Shown here: positions 44,405-55,572 of the stretch, piece by piece
Layout: each line of letters opens with the position of its first letter
How positions within the stretch are numbered: the first letter of the stretch is position 1
Origin: Caballeronia peredens
Lineage (GTDB): Bacteria > Pseudomonadota > Gammaproteobacteria > Burkholderiales > Burkholderiaceae
Assembly: GCA_001544595.2 (NCBI GenBank)
Contig: FCOH02000012.1
Coordinates: 149,096 to 213,095, forward strand
Direction of reading: 5' to 3'
Length of the DNA stretch: 64,000 nt
Made by a program: the position numbers and the translations under genes
Notes under the pieces: model-generated
The model's database searches: none
What the model was told of the DNA's origin: nothing
Seen by the model: the letters and a program-made list of their open reading frames with translations, nothing else

Positions 44405-45414
44405 TATGCGAGCGTCCCGAAAAGACGCAGGCGCGACACGCCGCCGTCCGGATAGATATTGAAGCGCACGTGCGTCACCGGGCCGGTCGACGCGACTTCC
44501 GATTCGAAGAAATGCTGCTTGTCCATCTGCAGTTTCTGTTCGCCGAGCAGGACCGGCCAGAACATCGCCTGCGTGACGAGCGAGCTGTCCGTGCCGCCCT
44601 TCACATACGCGGCCTGAATCGAGCAGCGATCGGGATAATTACCCTTGAAGTGCGCGGTGTCCACTTCGACCTTCTTGATGATGCCCGGCTGCGCCAGCGC
44701 GACGATACACCAGTCGTTGCCCGGCTCGCGGCGGCGGCGCGTCTCCCAGCCGTCGCCCATGTTCACGCCGCGGCCCGGCATGAGCAGCGTCGAGGCGAGG
44801 CCGAAGTGCTGGTTGTTCGTGGCGACCAGATACGCGCCGTTTTCCATCGCGCCGAGGTCGACGAGCTGGTTGCGGTCTGCACGGCTCCAGTCGAGCTGCG
44901 GCTGACCGTAGACACGCAGACGCGCGATGCCGCCATCCGGATAGATGTTCACGCGCAAATGCGTGAACGGTTGCGCGGCGCCGACATCGAGATAGTGATG
45001 CGTGTTGCCCTGAAGCGTCGTCGACGGGACGATTTCCGTCCATTGCGTCGACTGATTCGGCGAACCGTCGGCGACATGCGCGCCTTCGATCGACGCCGCC
45101 GGCGGGAAGTTGCCCGTGAAGTGGCTCGTATCGAGATCGATGCCCTTGATCACGCCCGGACGCGCCAGCTTGACGATGCACCAGTCATAACCCGTCGACC
45201 GCTTGCGGCGCGTTTCCCAGCCGTCCATCCACTTGCCGTGATCGTCGAACTTGCCGGGAATGAACACCGCCGGCTCGGGATTCAGCATGCGTTCCTTCGG
45301 CGCGAAGAAATCGTCGCTCGCCTCGAGTGCCTCTGCGCCGAGACGCGGGTCCGCGAGATTGACATAGCGGCGCGTGAATTCGGGCGCGTTGGGATCGAGT
45401 GTCGGAATTGCCAT
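44404..45414 (-). CDS. alc: allantoicase
   Basis: A 336-residue enzyme that hydrolyses allantoate to ureidoglycolate and urea. It is a tandem of two jelly-roll repeats: [19 protein letters not shown], with [20 protein letters not shown], in the first half, and [19 protein letters not shown], with [20 protein letters not shown], in the second. Each repeat ends [16 protein letters not shown] or [16 protein letters not shown]. Together with allA it produces glyoxylate and two ureas. It lies 42 bases after uraD. Confidence 0.94.
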   Translation of the reverse strand: MAIPTLDPNAPEFTRRYVNLADPRLGAEALEASDDFFAPKERMLNPEPAVFIPGKFDDHGKWMDGWETRRKRSTGYDWCIVKLARPGVIKGIDLDTSHFTGNFPPAASIEGAHVADGSPNQSTQWTEIVPSTTLQGNTHHYLDVGAAQPFTHLRVNIYPDGGIARLRVYGQPQLDWSRADRNQLVDLGAMENGAYLVATNNQHFGLASTLLMPGRGVNMGDGWETRRRREPGNDWCIVALAQPGIIKKVEVDTAHFKGNYPDRCSIQAAYVKGGTDSSLVTQAMFWPVLLGEQKLQMDKQHFFESEVASTGPVTHVRFNIYPDGGVSRLRLFGTLA

Positions 45415-45456
45415 TGTCTTCGTCCTTACATTACGTTCGGTTGCGGTGAATGCGGA

Positions 45457-45978
45457 TCAAGCCTGAATCAGGTCGTTCAGCCTGAAGCGGGCGATCCGGT
45501 AAATCTGATCGAGACTCGTGCGAAGCTCCTCGGCGCGGTCGTGATTCACGCGCGTCTCGAAGTTCGCGATGATGCCGTGCCGGTCGTAGCCGCGCACGGC
45601 GAGAATGAACGGAAAGCCGAACTTGTCGCGATACGCCTGATTGAGCGCCTGCAGCCGGTCGAACTCTTCCTGGGTGCACAGATCGAGGCCCGCGCCGCTC
45701 TGCTCGCGCGTCGATTCGGCCGTCAGTTCGCCGCGCACCGCCGCCTTGCCCGCAAGCTCCGGGTGCGCGTTGATGAGCGCGAGCTGCTTCTCGTCGCCGG
45801 CGGTTTCGACGATATGCGACATCGTCGCGTGCAATGCGTCGATGTCCTTGAAGGGGCGCTGTTGCGCCGCCGCTTCCGGCACCCACGGCGAATGTTCGAA
45901 AATGCCCGCGAGCACCGTCACGAACGTGTCGGCGGGCATGGTGTTGAGTTGGTCGAGTGTGTAGTGCATCGCCTTCAT
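45457..45978 (-). CDS. uraD: OHCU decarboxylase
   Basis: A 173-residue helical enzyme that decarboxylates 2-oxo-4-hydroxy-4-carboxy-5-ureidoimidazoline to S-allantoin. The domain reads YTLDQLNTMPADTFVTVLAG, FEHSPWVPEAAAQQRPF, INAHPELAGKAAVRGELTAE and the signature FGFPFILAVRGYDRHGI. The catalytic His lies in AHPELAGK. Its start overlaps the puuE stop as ATGA, so the two are coupled. A second ATG three codons later is possible. The enzyme acts directly after uraH. Confidence 0.94.
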   Translation of the reverse strand: MKAMHYTLDQLNTMPADTFVTVLAGIFEHSPWVPEAAAQQRPFKDIDALHATMSHIVETAGDEKQLALINAHPELAGKAAVRGELTAESTREQSGAGLDLCTQEEFDRLQALNQAYRDKFGFPFILAVRGYDRHGIIANFETRVNHDRAEELRTSLDQIYRIARFRLNDLIQA

Positions 45979-46925
45979 GCCGCCGTCCCGTTGTTAGCTT
46001 TTTCGAAAGGATGTTGCTCGCGCCAGTGACGCGCGATGTCCACACGCCGCGTCACCCACACGCGATCGTGCTTCTCGATGTGATCGAGGAATTTCTGCAG
46101 GCCGCGGAAACGCCCGGGGCGTCCGAGCAGACGGCAGTGCATGCCGATGGAAAGCATCTTCGGCGCTTCGGCGCCTTCTTCGTAGAGCACGTCGAACGCG
46201 TCTTTCAGATACGTGAAGAAGTGCTCGCCCGTGTTGAAGCCCTGCGGCGTCGCGAAGCGCATGTCGTTGGTGTCGAGCGTGTACGGCACGATCAGGTGCG
46301 GCTTCTTTTCGCCGCCGGTCACTTCGACTTCGGTCCAGAACGGCAGGTCGTCGCCGTAATTGTCGGAGTCGTAGAGAAAGCCGCCGTATTCCGCCACCAG
46401 CCGATGCGTATTCGGGCTGTCGCGCCCGGTGTACCAGCCGAGCGGACGCACGCCCGTCACGCGCTCGATGGCTTCCATGCCGAGCCGCATGTGCTCCGCC
46501 TCGCGCTCGGCCGACATGTCCTGATAGTGGATCCAGCGATAGCCGTGGCACGCGATTTCGTGCCCGAGTTCGACGAACGCCTTCGCCAGATCCGGATGAC
46601 GCTCGATCGCCATGCCGACGCCGAAGATCGTCAGCGGCATCTTGCGCTTTTCGAACTCGCGCAGGATGCGCCACACGCCCGCGCGCGAGCCATATTCGTA
46701 GATCGACTCCATGCTCATGTGACGCGACGGATATGCCGCCGCGCCCACGATTTCCGACAGGAACTGCTCCGAGCCCGGATCGCCATGCAGCACGCAGTTC
46801 TCACCGCCTTCTTCGTAATTGAGCACGAACTGCACGGCGACGCGCGCGCGCCCCGGCCAGTTTGCCTGGACCGGGTGGCGGCCGTAGCCGATCAGGTCGC
46901 GTGGATAGTTCGGATCGTGTGACAT
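45975..46925 (-). CDS. puuE: allantoinase PuuE (polysaccharide-deacetylase family)
   Basis: A 316-residue metal-independent allantoinase that opens allantoin to allantoate. The NodB-type fold shows RVAVQFVLNYEEGGENCVLH, the active-site stretch ELGHEIACHGYRWIHYQDMS, GRDSPNTHRLVAEYGGFLYD and the closing LSIGMHCRLLGRPGR. This family replaces the amidohydrolase AllB. It is the first gene of the operon puuE-uraD-alc-allA. An operator-like palindrome and a possible -10 box lie 37-57 bases before its ATG. Confidence 0.93.
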   Translation of the reverse strand: MSHDPNYPRDLIGYGRHPVQANWPGRARVAVQFVLNYEEGGENCVLHGDPGSEQFLSEIVGAAAYPSRHMSMESIYEYGSRAGVWRILREFEKRKMPLTIFGVGMAIERHPDLAKAFVELGHEIACHGYRWIHYQDMSAEREAEHMRLGMEAIERVTGVRPLGWYTGRDSPNTHRLVAEYGGFLYDSDNYGDDLPFWTEVEVTGGEKKPHLIVPYTLDTNDMRFATPQGFNTGEHFFTYLKDAFDVLYEEGAEAPKMLSIGMHCRLLGRPGRFRGLQKFLDHIEKHDRVWVTRRVDIARHWREQHPFEKANNGTAA

Positions 46926-46961
46926 GGCTGGGCGTCGAGCGTTGAGCGTTGGAGAAACGGG

Positions 46962-46981
46962 ATTGTTGACGATTCAGTGTA
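46962..46981 (-). promoter_or_regulatory. predicted operator and -10 box of the puuE operon
   Basis: ATTGTTGACGAT at 46962-46973 matches the GntR-gene operator ATTGTTGACAAT in 11 of 12 positions. On the minus strand a TACACT (46981-46976) lies just upstream of it as a possible -10 box, so a bound protein would block promoter clearance. The -35 box is not clear. Assignment by sequence similarity only. Confidence 0.5.
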
Positions 46982-47061
46982 GCCAAAAGACCCCGGCGCG
47001 CCCATACATCAGGGCAGATAATCCGGCTCACGCCGGGTGTATGTGGCGCCCGGAAAAACCA

Positions 47062-47796
47062 TCAGCGCGGGCTGAAATCGCCCAGCACGCCGTCGTAACG
47101 TTTCGCGAGCGGCCGCGCGTAGTCGCCGCGTTTCGCCGTATGGAGCCCGAGCGCGATCAGCGCTTCGCTCCATTTCACCGCAGCCGTCACGCCCTCGACC
47201 ACCGGCGCGCCGATCGCGTCTTCCACCTCGCGGCAGAATTCGGCCATGCCGGCGCAGCCGAGCACGATGGCGTCCGAGCCGTCCTCGTCGAGCGCGCGCC
47301 GGCATTCGTCGATGATCGTCCGACGCGCCGACGAACCCGGCTCGTCGAGCTCCAGCACGGCGACATCGGTGGCGCGCACGTTCTTGCAGAAGCGCGTCAT
47401 GCCGTAGCGCTCCGCCAGATGCCACGCCATCCCGACCGTGCGCTGCAGCGTGGTGACGACGGAAAACCCCGGCGCGATCACGCTCGCCGCGTGCATCGCC
47501 GCCTCCGCGATGCCGATCACCGGACCGCGCGCCAGCTCGCGCGCCGCATACAGGGCCGGATCGCCGAAGCAGGCGATCACGTAGCCGTCGAAGCCCTGGC
47601 GCTCGCCCGCCTCGATTTCGGCGAGCAGACCGAGCGAGGCGACCGCCTCGTCGTAATACCCTTCGATCGACGGCGGGCCCATCGTCGGGCTGACGGCGAC
47701 GATTTCCGTGCCGGGCGCGGCGACCTCGCGGGCGCAGCGGCCCATCGCTTCGGTCATGCGCTGCGTCGTGTTCGGATTGATCAGTTTGATGCGCAT
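47062..47796 (-). CDS. Asp/Glu/hydantoin racemase family (allantoin racemase-like)
   Basis: A 244-residue two-cysteine racemase. The paired catalytic cysteines sit in IACFGDPALYAARELA and VLGCAGMAEFCREVEDAI. The N-terminal MRIKLINPNTTQRMTEAM and AEAAMHAASVIAPGFSVVTT are typical of the HyuA/HpxA type. In the purine setting it would interconvert S- and R-allantoin so that both enantiomers enter PuuE. It follows the NCS1 permease on the same strand with a 58-base gap. ATG 47796 follows GGAGAAAG. Confidence 0.85.
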   Translation of the reverse strand: MRIKLINPNTTQRMTEAMGRCAREVAAPGTEIVAVSPTMGPPSIEGYYDEAVASLGLLAEIEAGERQGFDGYVIACFGDPALYAARELARGPVIGIAEAAMHAASVIAPGFSVVTTLQRTVGMAWHLAERYGMTRFCKNVRATDVAVLELDEPGSSARRTIIDECRRALDEDGSDAIVLGCAGMAEFCREVEDAIGAPVVEGVTAAVKWSEALIALGLHTAKRGDYARPLAKRYDGVLGDFSPR

Positions 47797-47854
47797 TGCT
47801 TTCTCCAGACTGCGTTCGATGATGCTCTCAGGTTCTATCGTTATAGGCCGTCGT

Positions 47855-49348
47855 TCAGATTTCGCGGCGGCGATCGGCGAGGAAGTAATAGAACACCGCG
47901 CCCAGGCCCGCACCGACGAACCACGAGAAGTTCGCAGCGCCTTCCAGCGACGGCACCATCACGCAGAGCACCGCGATCAGGGCGGCGGGCAGCAGCGCCA
48001 TCACCGCGCGGCGGTTCACACCCTTCGTGTACCAGTAGCGGCCGTGCTCGGACACCGTGTAGAGATCGTCGACCGCGAGCTTGCCGCGCTTCATCAGATA
48101 GAAGTCGAGAATCAGCACGCCGTACAACGGACCGATGAAGCTGCCGAGAATGTCGAGCGTGTAGTGGATCACGGCCGGATTGTTGAACAGGTTCCACGGC
48201 GTGATGAAGATCGACGCGACCGCGGCCATCATCCCGCCCATGCGCCAGCTGATGAGTTTCGGCGCGACGTTCGAGAAGTCGAAGGCCGGCGACACGAAGT
48301 TCGCCACGATGTTGATGCCGATGGTCGCGATCGTGAAGGTCAGCGCACCGAGAATCACGGCCGACGGATGATCGATGCGGCCGACGGTTTCCACCGGATC
48401 GGTGATCAGCTGGCCGAACACGGGCAGCGTTGCGGCGGTGGTGATGACCGTCACGAGCGAGAACGCCAGGAAGTTGACCGGCAGGCCCCAGAAATTGCCG
48501 CGCTTGACGCTGCGGAAGCTCTTGCCGTAGCGCGAGAAGTCGCCGAAGTTGAGCATCGGGCCGGAGAAGTACGACACGACGAGCGAGATCGCGGTGATCA
48601 TCACGGGAATCACTTCCATGCCGTGATACTTCACGCCGCCGAGGTTCAGGCCGATGTTCTTCAGGCCCGCGCGCCACACCATGTAACCGGCGAGGATGAA
48701 CATCACGACATACACGGCGGGACCGGCGAAGTCGATGAACTTCTTGATCATCTCCATGCCGCGCCAGAACACGACGGCCTGCAGCACCCAGAGCAGCATG
48801 AAGCCCGCCCAGCCGATCGCCGACAGTCCGACGAAGCCATAACGGTGCACGTCGGCATAAGGCATCAGCGACGGCACGAATTTCAGCACGACGATCACGA
48901 GCGCGCTCGACGCCAGATAGGTCTGGATGCCGTACCACGCAACCGCGATGAGCCCGCGAATCACCGCGGGAATATTCGCGCCGAGCACGCCGAAGGTGGC
49001 GCGGCACGCGACGGGATACGGCACGCCCGCCACCTGACTCGGCTTGGCGATCATGTTGCACAGCACATTCACGAGCCCGATGCCGATCAACAGCGAAATC
49101 AGCACTTGCCAGCTCGTCAGGCCGAGCGCGAACAGACTGCCTGCGAACACGTAGCCGCCGACGCTGTGCACGTCCGACATCCAGAACGCGAAGATGTTGT
49201 AGGCGCCCCAAGTCTGATTCTTGAGCGGGGCGAGGTCCTCGTTGTAGAGGCGGTCGCTGTAACCGGCAGGCAGATTCGGATCGTCTCCTGATGTCTGCTC
49301 TTCGTATTGCGGCAGGGCTGAACTGCCGGATGCACTGAACTGGGCCAT
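47855..49348 (-). CDS. NCS1-family permease (allantoin/purine-type)
   Basis: A 497-residue secondary transporter of the nucleobase:cation symporter-1 family. An N-terminal cytoplasmic part (SDRLYNEDLAPLKNQTWGAY) is followed by 12 helices. The signature NIFAFWMSDVHSVGGYVFAG in helix 1 and the substrate-site region SYFSGPMLNFGDFSRY in helix 6 match allantoin/hydantoin importers of the PucI/HyuP type. It would import allantoin, hydantoin or a related ring. A GGAGACG ribosome-binding site precedes ATG 49348. It heads a leftward pair with the racemase. No close match to the GntR operator was found upstream. Confidence 0.87.
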   Translation of the reverse strand: MAQFSASGSSALPQYEEQTSGDDPNLPAGYSDRLYNEDLAPLKNQTWGAYNIFAFWMSDVHSVGGYVFAGSLFALGLTSWQVLISLLIGIGLVNVLCNMIAKPSQVAGVPYPVACRATFGVLGANIPAVIRGLIAVAWYGIQTYLASSALVIVVLKFVPSLMPYADVHRYGFVGLSAIGWAGFMLLWVLQAVVFWRGMEMIKKFIDFAGPAVYVVMFILAGYMVWRAGLKNIGLNLGGVKYHGMEVIPVMITAISLVVSYFSGPMLNFGDFSRYGKSFRSVKRGNFWGLPVNFLAFSLVTVITTAATLPVFGQLITDPVETVGRIDHPSAVILGALTFTIATIGINIVANFVSPAFDFSNVAPKLISWRMGGMMAAVASIFITPWNLFNNPAVIHYTLDILGSFIGPLYGVLILDFYLMKRGKLAVDDLYTVSEHGRYWYTKGVNRRAVMALLPAALIAVLCVMVPSLEGAANFSWFVGAGLGAVFYYFLADRRREI

Positions 49349-49713
49349 GACGTCTCCTTCATTGGCTGCTTGCGTAATGAAAAAAAGCAAATGCTCGAGT
49401 GACAAGCTTCGATCGGATGCCTTCGCCGAGGTCTCGCATCGGCGCGGCATTCTTTGGATTTGCGTTTTCGCTTCGGGGCCTGAAACCAAGGGCGCGCGAG
49501 GCATCTGCCTGCGCACCCGCCCTGCCGCGGATTTCATTTCACGCTCGGGTGAGCGTCCTGTTCATTGCGGTGCACGCTGCGGATTTTTGCGCGTGCGACT
49601 CTCCACGTGCCCGGCGCGTCTGAGTACTTCTGGGCGCGGGGCACGGTCTCTATTTATTTAGTACAGCTTGATTATGTCGATGGCAGATTCTTCGATCTGC
49701 CGTATCGCGGCTG
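49349..49713. other. intergenic region between the NCS1 permease and GntR genes
   Basis: No gene is supported. It holds only a half-site, TGACAA (49399-49404), of the GntR operator. AT-rich sequence near 49650-49690 could contain the permease promoter, but I cannot place it. Confidence 0.4.
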
Positions 49714-50460
49714 CTACGTGTCGAGCGCCCTTTCGCGCTCGGTGGGTCTTGCGAATACTTCCTTCAGATCGACCGCGCCTCGCGCCGGCCGCTCCAGCAT
49801 CTTCAGTTCGACATCGCGCAGATGCTGCGCCATCAGGTCAGCGGCCTTCGGCGCGTCGCCGGCGTCGAGCGCGGCGAGGATCTGCTCGTGATCTTCGAAG
49901 GAACACGAACTCTTGCCGAGCGATTCGTACAGTGCCGAGATCAGCGTCGAACGCGCGACCAGTCCCGACAGACATTCGCACAGCACCGTGTTTCCGGTGA
50001 GCGACGCGAGCTCGGTGTGAAACTCGCCGGAAAGCCGGATCCACGAAGAAAAATCGTGGCTTTCGAAGGCGCGGCGCTCACGTCCGATAGTCGCGCTGAT
50101 CGACTTGAGGCGGCGCATGCCGTGCCCCTGCGCGATCCGCTCGACGACCGCCAGCTCGATGATGCGGCGCATCTCGAACACTTCATGCACTTCCTGCAGC
50201 GAAGGACTCGCGACGAACGCGCCGCGATTCGGCTCCAGATCGACGAGGCGCTCGTTCGCCAGTTGCGCGAGCGCCTGGCGCACCGTGCCGCGCTTCACCG
50301 CGAACACTTCGCACAATTGCGCTTCGGTGAGCTTGGCGCCCGGCGCCAGACGATGCTCGAGGATCGCGGCGCGCATGTTTTCGGCGATCGACTCGGCATT
50401 GGCTCCGTTGGGAGCGCCCGTTGAAGCATTCGGTGCAGCACTCGGTTTCGTCTCGGACAT
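49714..50460 (-). CDS. GntR-family (FadR/FCD-type) regulator
   Basis: A 248-residue repressor-type protein. The N-terminal winged helix-turn-helix reads ENMRAAILEHRLAPGAKLTE and LCEVFAVKRGTVRQALAQLA. The FCD effector domain starts near residue 95 (EVFEMRRIIELAVVERIAQG) and carries the metal/ligand histidines in SGEFHTELASLTGN, FEDHEQILAALDAGD and MAQHLRDVE. By position it should sense an allantoin-pathway metabolite and control the urate genes. Its own promoter region contains the same palindrome as the puuE promoter. Confidence 0.87.
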   Translation of the reverse strand: MSETKPSAAPNASTGAPNGANAESIAENMRAAILEHRLAPGAKLTEAQLCEVFAVKRGTVRQALAQLANERLVDLEPNRGAFVASPSLQEVHEVFEMRRIIELAVVERIAQGHGMRRLKSISATIGRERRAFESHDFSSWIRLSGEFHTELASLTGNTVLCECLSGLVARSTLISALYESLGKSSCSFEDHEQILAALDAGDAPKAADLMAQHLRDVELKMLERPARGAVDLKEVFARPTERERALDT

Positions 50461-50483
50461 GATGTGCTCGCTTGCATGTTGAC

Positions 50484-50516
50484 CATCTTAGAATCGACAT
50501 AAAGATTGTCAACAAT
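50484..50516 (-). promoter_or_regulatory. GntR gene promoter with operator over the -35 box
   Basis: On the minus strand, TTGACA (50512-50507) and TAAGAT (50490-50485) are spaced 16 bases, a fair sigma-70 promoter. The palindrome ATTGT-TG-ACAAT (50516-50505) covers the -35 box exactly. This predicts autorepression. Confidence 0.6.
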
Positions 50517-50634
50517 TTGTTTTGAGAATCGGGATTGTGTATCCGGTTTTCCGGAGGCTCGTCCGCGTCAAGCTCAATACGGACGGGCCTCTCAGGTAAT
50601 TTAGCAAGTTTTTGTCAGCATTGCCGCCACTTTT

Positions 50635-50644
50635 TTGTCGACAA
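50635..50644. promoter_or_regulatory. second palindrome of the GntR operator type
   Basis: TTGTCGACAA is a perfect ten-base palindrome of the same type as the operator at 50505-50516. It lies 120 bases further upstream of the GntR gene. Paired sites could bind cooperatively. Confidence 0.45.
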
Positions 50645-50763
50645 TTTATGGATCGATGACTCACGCTTCCGAGTTCAAGGATGCCTTAAATCACGACCGT
50701 TAGTTGCAATTTACGGATAAAAATAAGGCGCTCACGCGAGCGCCCTGCCCCTGCCAGCTTCGA

Positions 50764-52727
<1,964 letters not shown>

Positions 52728-52986
52728 TCACCCGCGAGCGGGCACGGTCTGTCACGATTTGCGTTGGTTAGCCTGAAGTCGGAAGGAAGCCGGAAAAACA
52801 CGCTCGGGCGTTGTTCGGCATGTCTCGACAATCCAGCGACCATTCTATCAGTGGCCGCGGTAACGGTTTCATCCAAAGACGCCGCGTTCGCCGCGCAGCG
52901 CCGTATACCGGGCTTATTGCTGCCCGTATGCATCGTTTGCGCAACATCCGTTGACCACGCCACCAGAAATGTGCTTGTACGACGAC

Positions 52987-53760
52987 TTACACGTTCGAAT
53001 CCCGTTCCAGCCGTGCGCCGCTGCCGCGCGTGTAGCCTTCTGTCGCGAGGAGCAGACGGCGCGTGTACTCATGCGCGACGTCTCGCGAGCGCACGGCGTC
53101 CACGTCCAGTTGCTCGACGATTTCCCCGTTGCGCATCACCGCAATGCGCTGGCACAGAAAGCCGATGACCGCGAGGTTATGGCTCACGAGGATCATGGTG
53201 AGCCGGCGTTCGCGATGCAGTCGGCGTAGCAGATTCAGGATCTCCGCCTGCACGGAGACATCGAGCGCGGACGTCGGCTCATCGAGCAGCAGCACGCGCG
53301 GCTCGACGATCAGCGCGCGCGCGATCGACACGCGCTGGCGCTGTCCGCCCGACAACTGATGCGGATAACGAAAACGATACGCCGGGCTCAGGCCGACTTC
53401 GGCGAGCGCGGCGAGAATGCGCGCGTCCTGATCGCCGATGCCGTTGATCGCGAGCGGCTCGCGCAAGGTCTTGTCGACGGTGAAGCGCGGATGCAGCGCG
53501 CCGTACGGGTCCTGAAACACCATCTGCACGTCGCGGCGCGGCGTACGCGATGCGTCTCCGGCACCGATGCGCATCGCACCGCCCGCGAGCGGCACGAGTC
53601 CCGCGAGCGCGCGCAGTAGCGTGGACTTGCCGCTGCCCGACTCGCCGACGAGTCCGAACACTTCGCCTGCGTCCACGCGCAACGACACGTCGCGCACGGC
53701 ATCGACGTGGCCGGTCTTCGTCCGGAAGCGGATCAGCGCGCGATCGATGTCGATCATCAC
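52987..53760 (-). CDS. ddpF: dipeptide ABC transporter ATPase, DdpF/DppF-like
   Basis: A 257-residue ATPase. Walker A GESGSGKSTLL, the signature HQLSGGQRQRVSIARALI, Walker B LLLDEPTSALDVSVQAEI and the H-loop LVSHNLAVIG are intact. The trailing oligopeptide-type region FLCQRIAVMRNGEIVEQLDV fits the Opp/Dpp family. It is the last gene of the six-gene ddp-like operon and overlaps ddpD by four bases (ATGA). The order X-A-B-C-D-F matches E. coli ddpXABCDF. A 278-base gap follows before DUF1992. Confidence 0.86.
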   Translation of the reverse strand: MMIDIDRALIRFRTKTGHVDAVRDVSLRVDAGEVFGLVGESGSGKSTLLRALAGLVPLAGGAMRIGAGDASRTPRRDVQMVFQDPYGALHPRFTVDKTLREPLAINGIGDQDARILAALAEVGLSPAYRFRYPHQLSGGQRQRVSIARALIVEPRVLLLDEPTSALDVSVQAEILNLLRRLHRERRLTMILVSHNLAVIGFLCQRIAVMRNGEIVEQLDVDAVRSRDVAHEYTRRLLLATEGYTRGSGARLERDSNV

Positions 53761-54614
53761 GTGGTCCCTTCATCGAACCATGCCGGATCGCGGCGCAGCG
53801 TCGGCAATTCGTCCGGCGGATTGTCGAGCGACGGATTCGCCGCCAGCAGCCCGCGCGTGTAGGGATGCGTCGCGTGGACGAGATCGCGCGCGGCGCACGT
53901 CTCCACGATGCGCCCGCCGTACATCACCGCCACGCGATCGCAGAACGACATCACGAGCGGCAGATCGTGGCTGATGAACACGAGGCCCGTGTCGTGGCGC
54001 TCGATCATTTCGTCGAGCACGGAAAGCACCTGCATCGACACGAGGACGTCGAGCGCGCTCGTGGGTTCGTCGGCGACGAGAAGCCGCGGGCCTGCCGAGA
54101 CCATCATCGCGATCATCACGCGCTGGCCCATGCCGCCCGACAGTTCGTGCGGATACGCATCCGCGACGCGCTCCGGATCGCGGATATGCACCGCCGCGAG
54201 CGCCGCGACAATACGCTCGCGCAACGCCCGCCTGCTCTCCTTCACGCCCTGCCGCACGAACGTCTCGCGCATTTGCTGCGCAACCGTCATCACCGGATTG
54301 AGCGAGAATTTCGGGTCCTGCAGGATCATGCTCATGCGCGTGCCGCACAGGCGCCGGCGTTCCTTCGGGCGCATCGCGAGCAGGTCCCGGCCTTCGAACC
54401 GCAGCGCGTTCGCCGACCATTTCGCCTCGGGCGGCAGGAGTCCGAGCAGCGCGCGGCCGGTCAGCGATTTGCCCGACCCCGATTCGCCGACGATGCCGAG
54501 CCGCTCGCCACGCCGCAGCGTCAGCGATACGCCTCGCACGGCGGGCGCAAGCGTGCCGTCGTGGCCGGCGAACGCCACTTCGAGGCCGTCGATCTGCGCC
54601 AGCGCATCGGACAT
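53757..54614 (-). CDS. ddpD: dipeptide ABC transporter ATPase, DdpD/DppD-like
   Basis: A 285-residue ATPase of the oligopeptide/dipeptide family: GESGSGKSLTGRALLGLL (Walker A), HELSGGMGQRVMIAMMVS (signature), LLVADEPTSALDVLVSMQVL (Walker B) and FISHDLPLVMS (H-loop). The C-terminal ARDLVHATHPYTRGLLAANP is the family extension. It starts one base after the ddpC stop region and overlaps ddpF. The two ATPases form a heterodimer with the DdpBC permeases. Confidence 0.87.
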   Translation of the reverse strand: MSDALAQIDGLEVAFAGHDGTLAPAVRGVSLTLRRGERLGIVGESGSGKSLTGRALLGLLPPEAKWSANALRFEGRDLLAMRPKERRRLCGTRMSMILQDPKFSLNPVMTVAQQMRETFVRQGVKESRRALRERIVAALAAVHIRDPERVADAYPHELSGGMGQRVMIAMMVSAGPRLLVADEPTSALDVLVSMQVLSVLDEMIERHDTGLVFISHDLPLVMSFCDRVAVMYGGRIVETCAARDLVHATHPYTRGLLAANPSLDNPPDELPTLRRDPAWFDEGTT

Positions 54615-54615
54615 G

Positions 54616-55554
54616 TCAGCCTCCGTGACGCGGATCGAAGACGTCGCGCAGACCGTCGCCGAGCAGGTTGAAGGCGAGGCTCACCGCGAGAATCGCGAGG
54701 CCGGGAATCGTCGCGACCCACCATGCGTCGAGCAGCACGTTGCGCCCCGACGCCACCATGTAGCCCCACTCCGGGCTCGGCGGCTGCGCGCCCAGTCCGA
54801 GAAAGCCCAGGCCCGCGACGGCGAGAATGATGCCGGCCATGTCGAGCGTCGCGCGCACGATTACCGACGAAGAACACAGCGGCACGATATAGCGCAGCAG
54901 AATACGCAGATGCGACGCGCCCTGCAGCCGCGCGGCGTGAATGTATTCGGCCTGCGCGAGCCGCAGCGATTCCGCGCGCGCGAGCCGCGCATACGGCGGC
55001 CACGCGGTGATCGACAGCGCAATGACCGCGTTGAGCACGCCCGGCCCGAGCGCCGCGGCGAACGCGAGCGCCAGCACGATCTTCGGAAACGCCAGCGCGA
55101 CATCGGTCACGCGCATCAGCACCGTATCGACGATCCCGCCGCAATAGCCCGCCACCGTGCCCATCAGCAGGCCGACCGGCACGACGAGCACGACGACCAG
55201 CATCGCGATGGCGAGCGTAAGGCGCGAGCCGTGCACGAGGCGCGAGAGAATGTCGCGGCCCAGCTGATCGGTGCCGAACCAGTGCGCCGCGTTCGGCGGC
55301 GTGAGGCGTTCGGCGAGCACCTGACGCAACGGATCCTGCGCAACGACAAGCGGCCCGAACGCCGCGACCACGACGAGCAGCAGCAATATCGCGAGCCCCA
55401 GCATGCTCAGCGGATTCGACGAAAACCGCCGCCAGCGCCGGTACGCACGGCCGAGCGCGGCCTGCCGCGGCGACGCGGGCGTGTCGGTCAAAAGCCACGC
55501 GCGCCAGGGCGCTTGGGCGGGCTTCATCGGCGTGCGTCCGGCGGGGGATTGCAT
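54616..55554 (-). CDS. ddpC: dipeptide ABC permease, DdpC/DppC-like
   Basis: A 312-residue inner-membrane permease. The N-terminal RRWRRFSSNPLSMLGLAILL is the oligopeptide-permease N-domain. The typical HWFGTDQLGRDILSRLVHGS is followed by about five helices and the EAA-like loop EYIHAARLQGASHLRILLRY that contacts the ATPase. It follows ddpB with an 18-base gap. It forms a heterodimer with DdpB. Confidence 0.88.
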   Translation of the reverse strand: MQSPAGRTPMKPAQAPWRAWLLTDTPASPRQAALGRAYRRWRRFSSNPLSMLGLAILLLLVVVAAFGPLVVAQDPLRQVLAERLTPPNAAHWFGTDQLGRDILSRLVHGSRLTLAIAMLVVVLVVPVGLLMGTVAGYCGGIVDTVLMRVTDVALAFPKIVLALAFAAALGPGVLNAVIALSITAWPPYARLARAESLRLAQAEYIHAARLQGASHLRILLRYIVPLCSSSVIVRATLDMAGIILAVAGLGFLGLGAQPPSPEWGYMVASGRNVLLDAWWVATIPGLAILAVSLAFNLLGDGLRDVFDPRHGG

Positions 55555-55572
55555 CGGCAGGCGTTCTCCATG

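Larger units (their letters stand above)
50461..50763. other. GntR promoter region and gap to ldcA
   Basis: This stretch holds the GntR promoter and two operator-like palindromes (annotated separately). The remainder has poly-T tracts and no gene. Confidence 0.5.
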
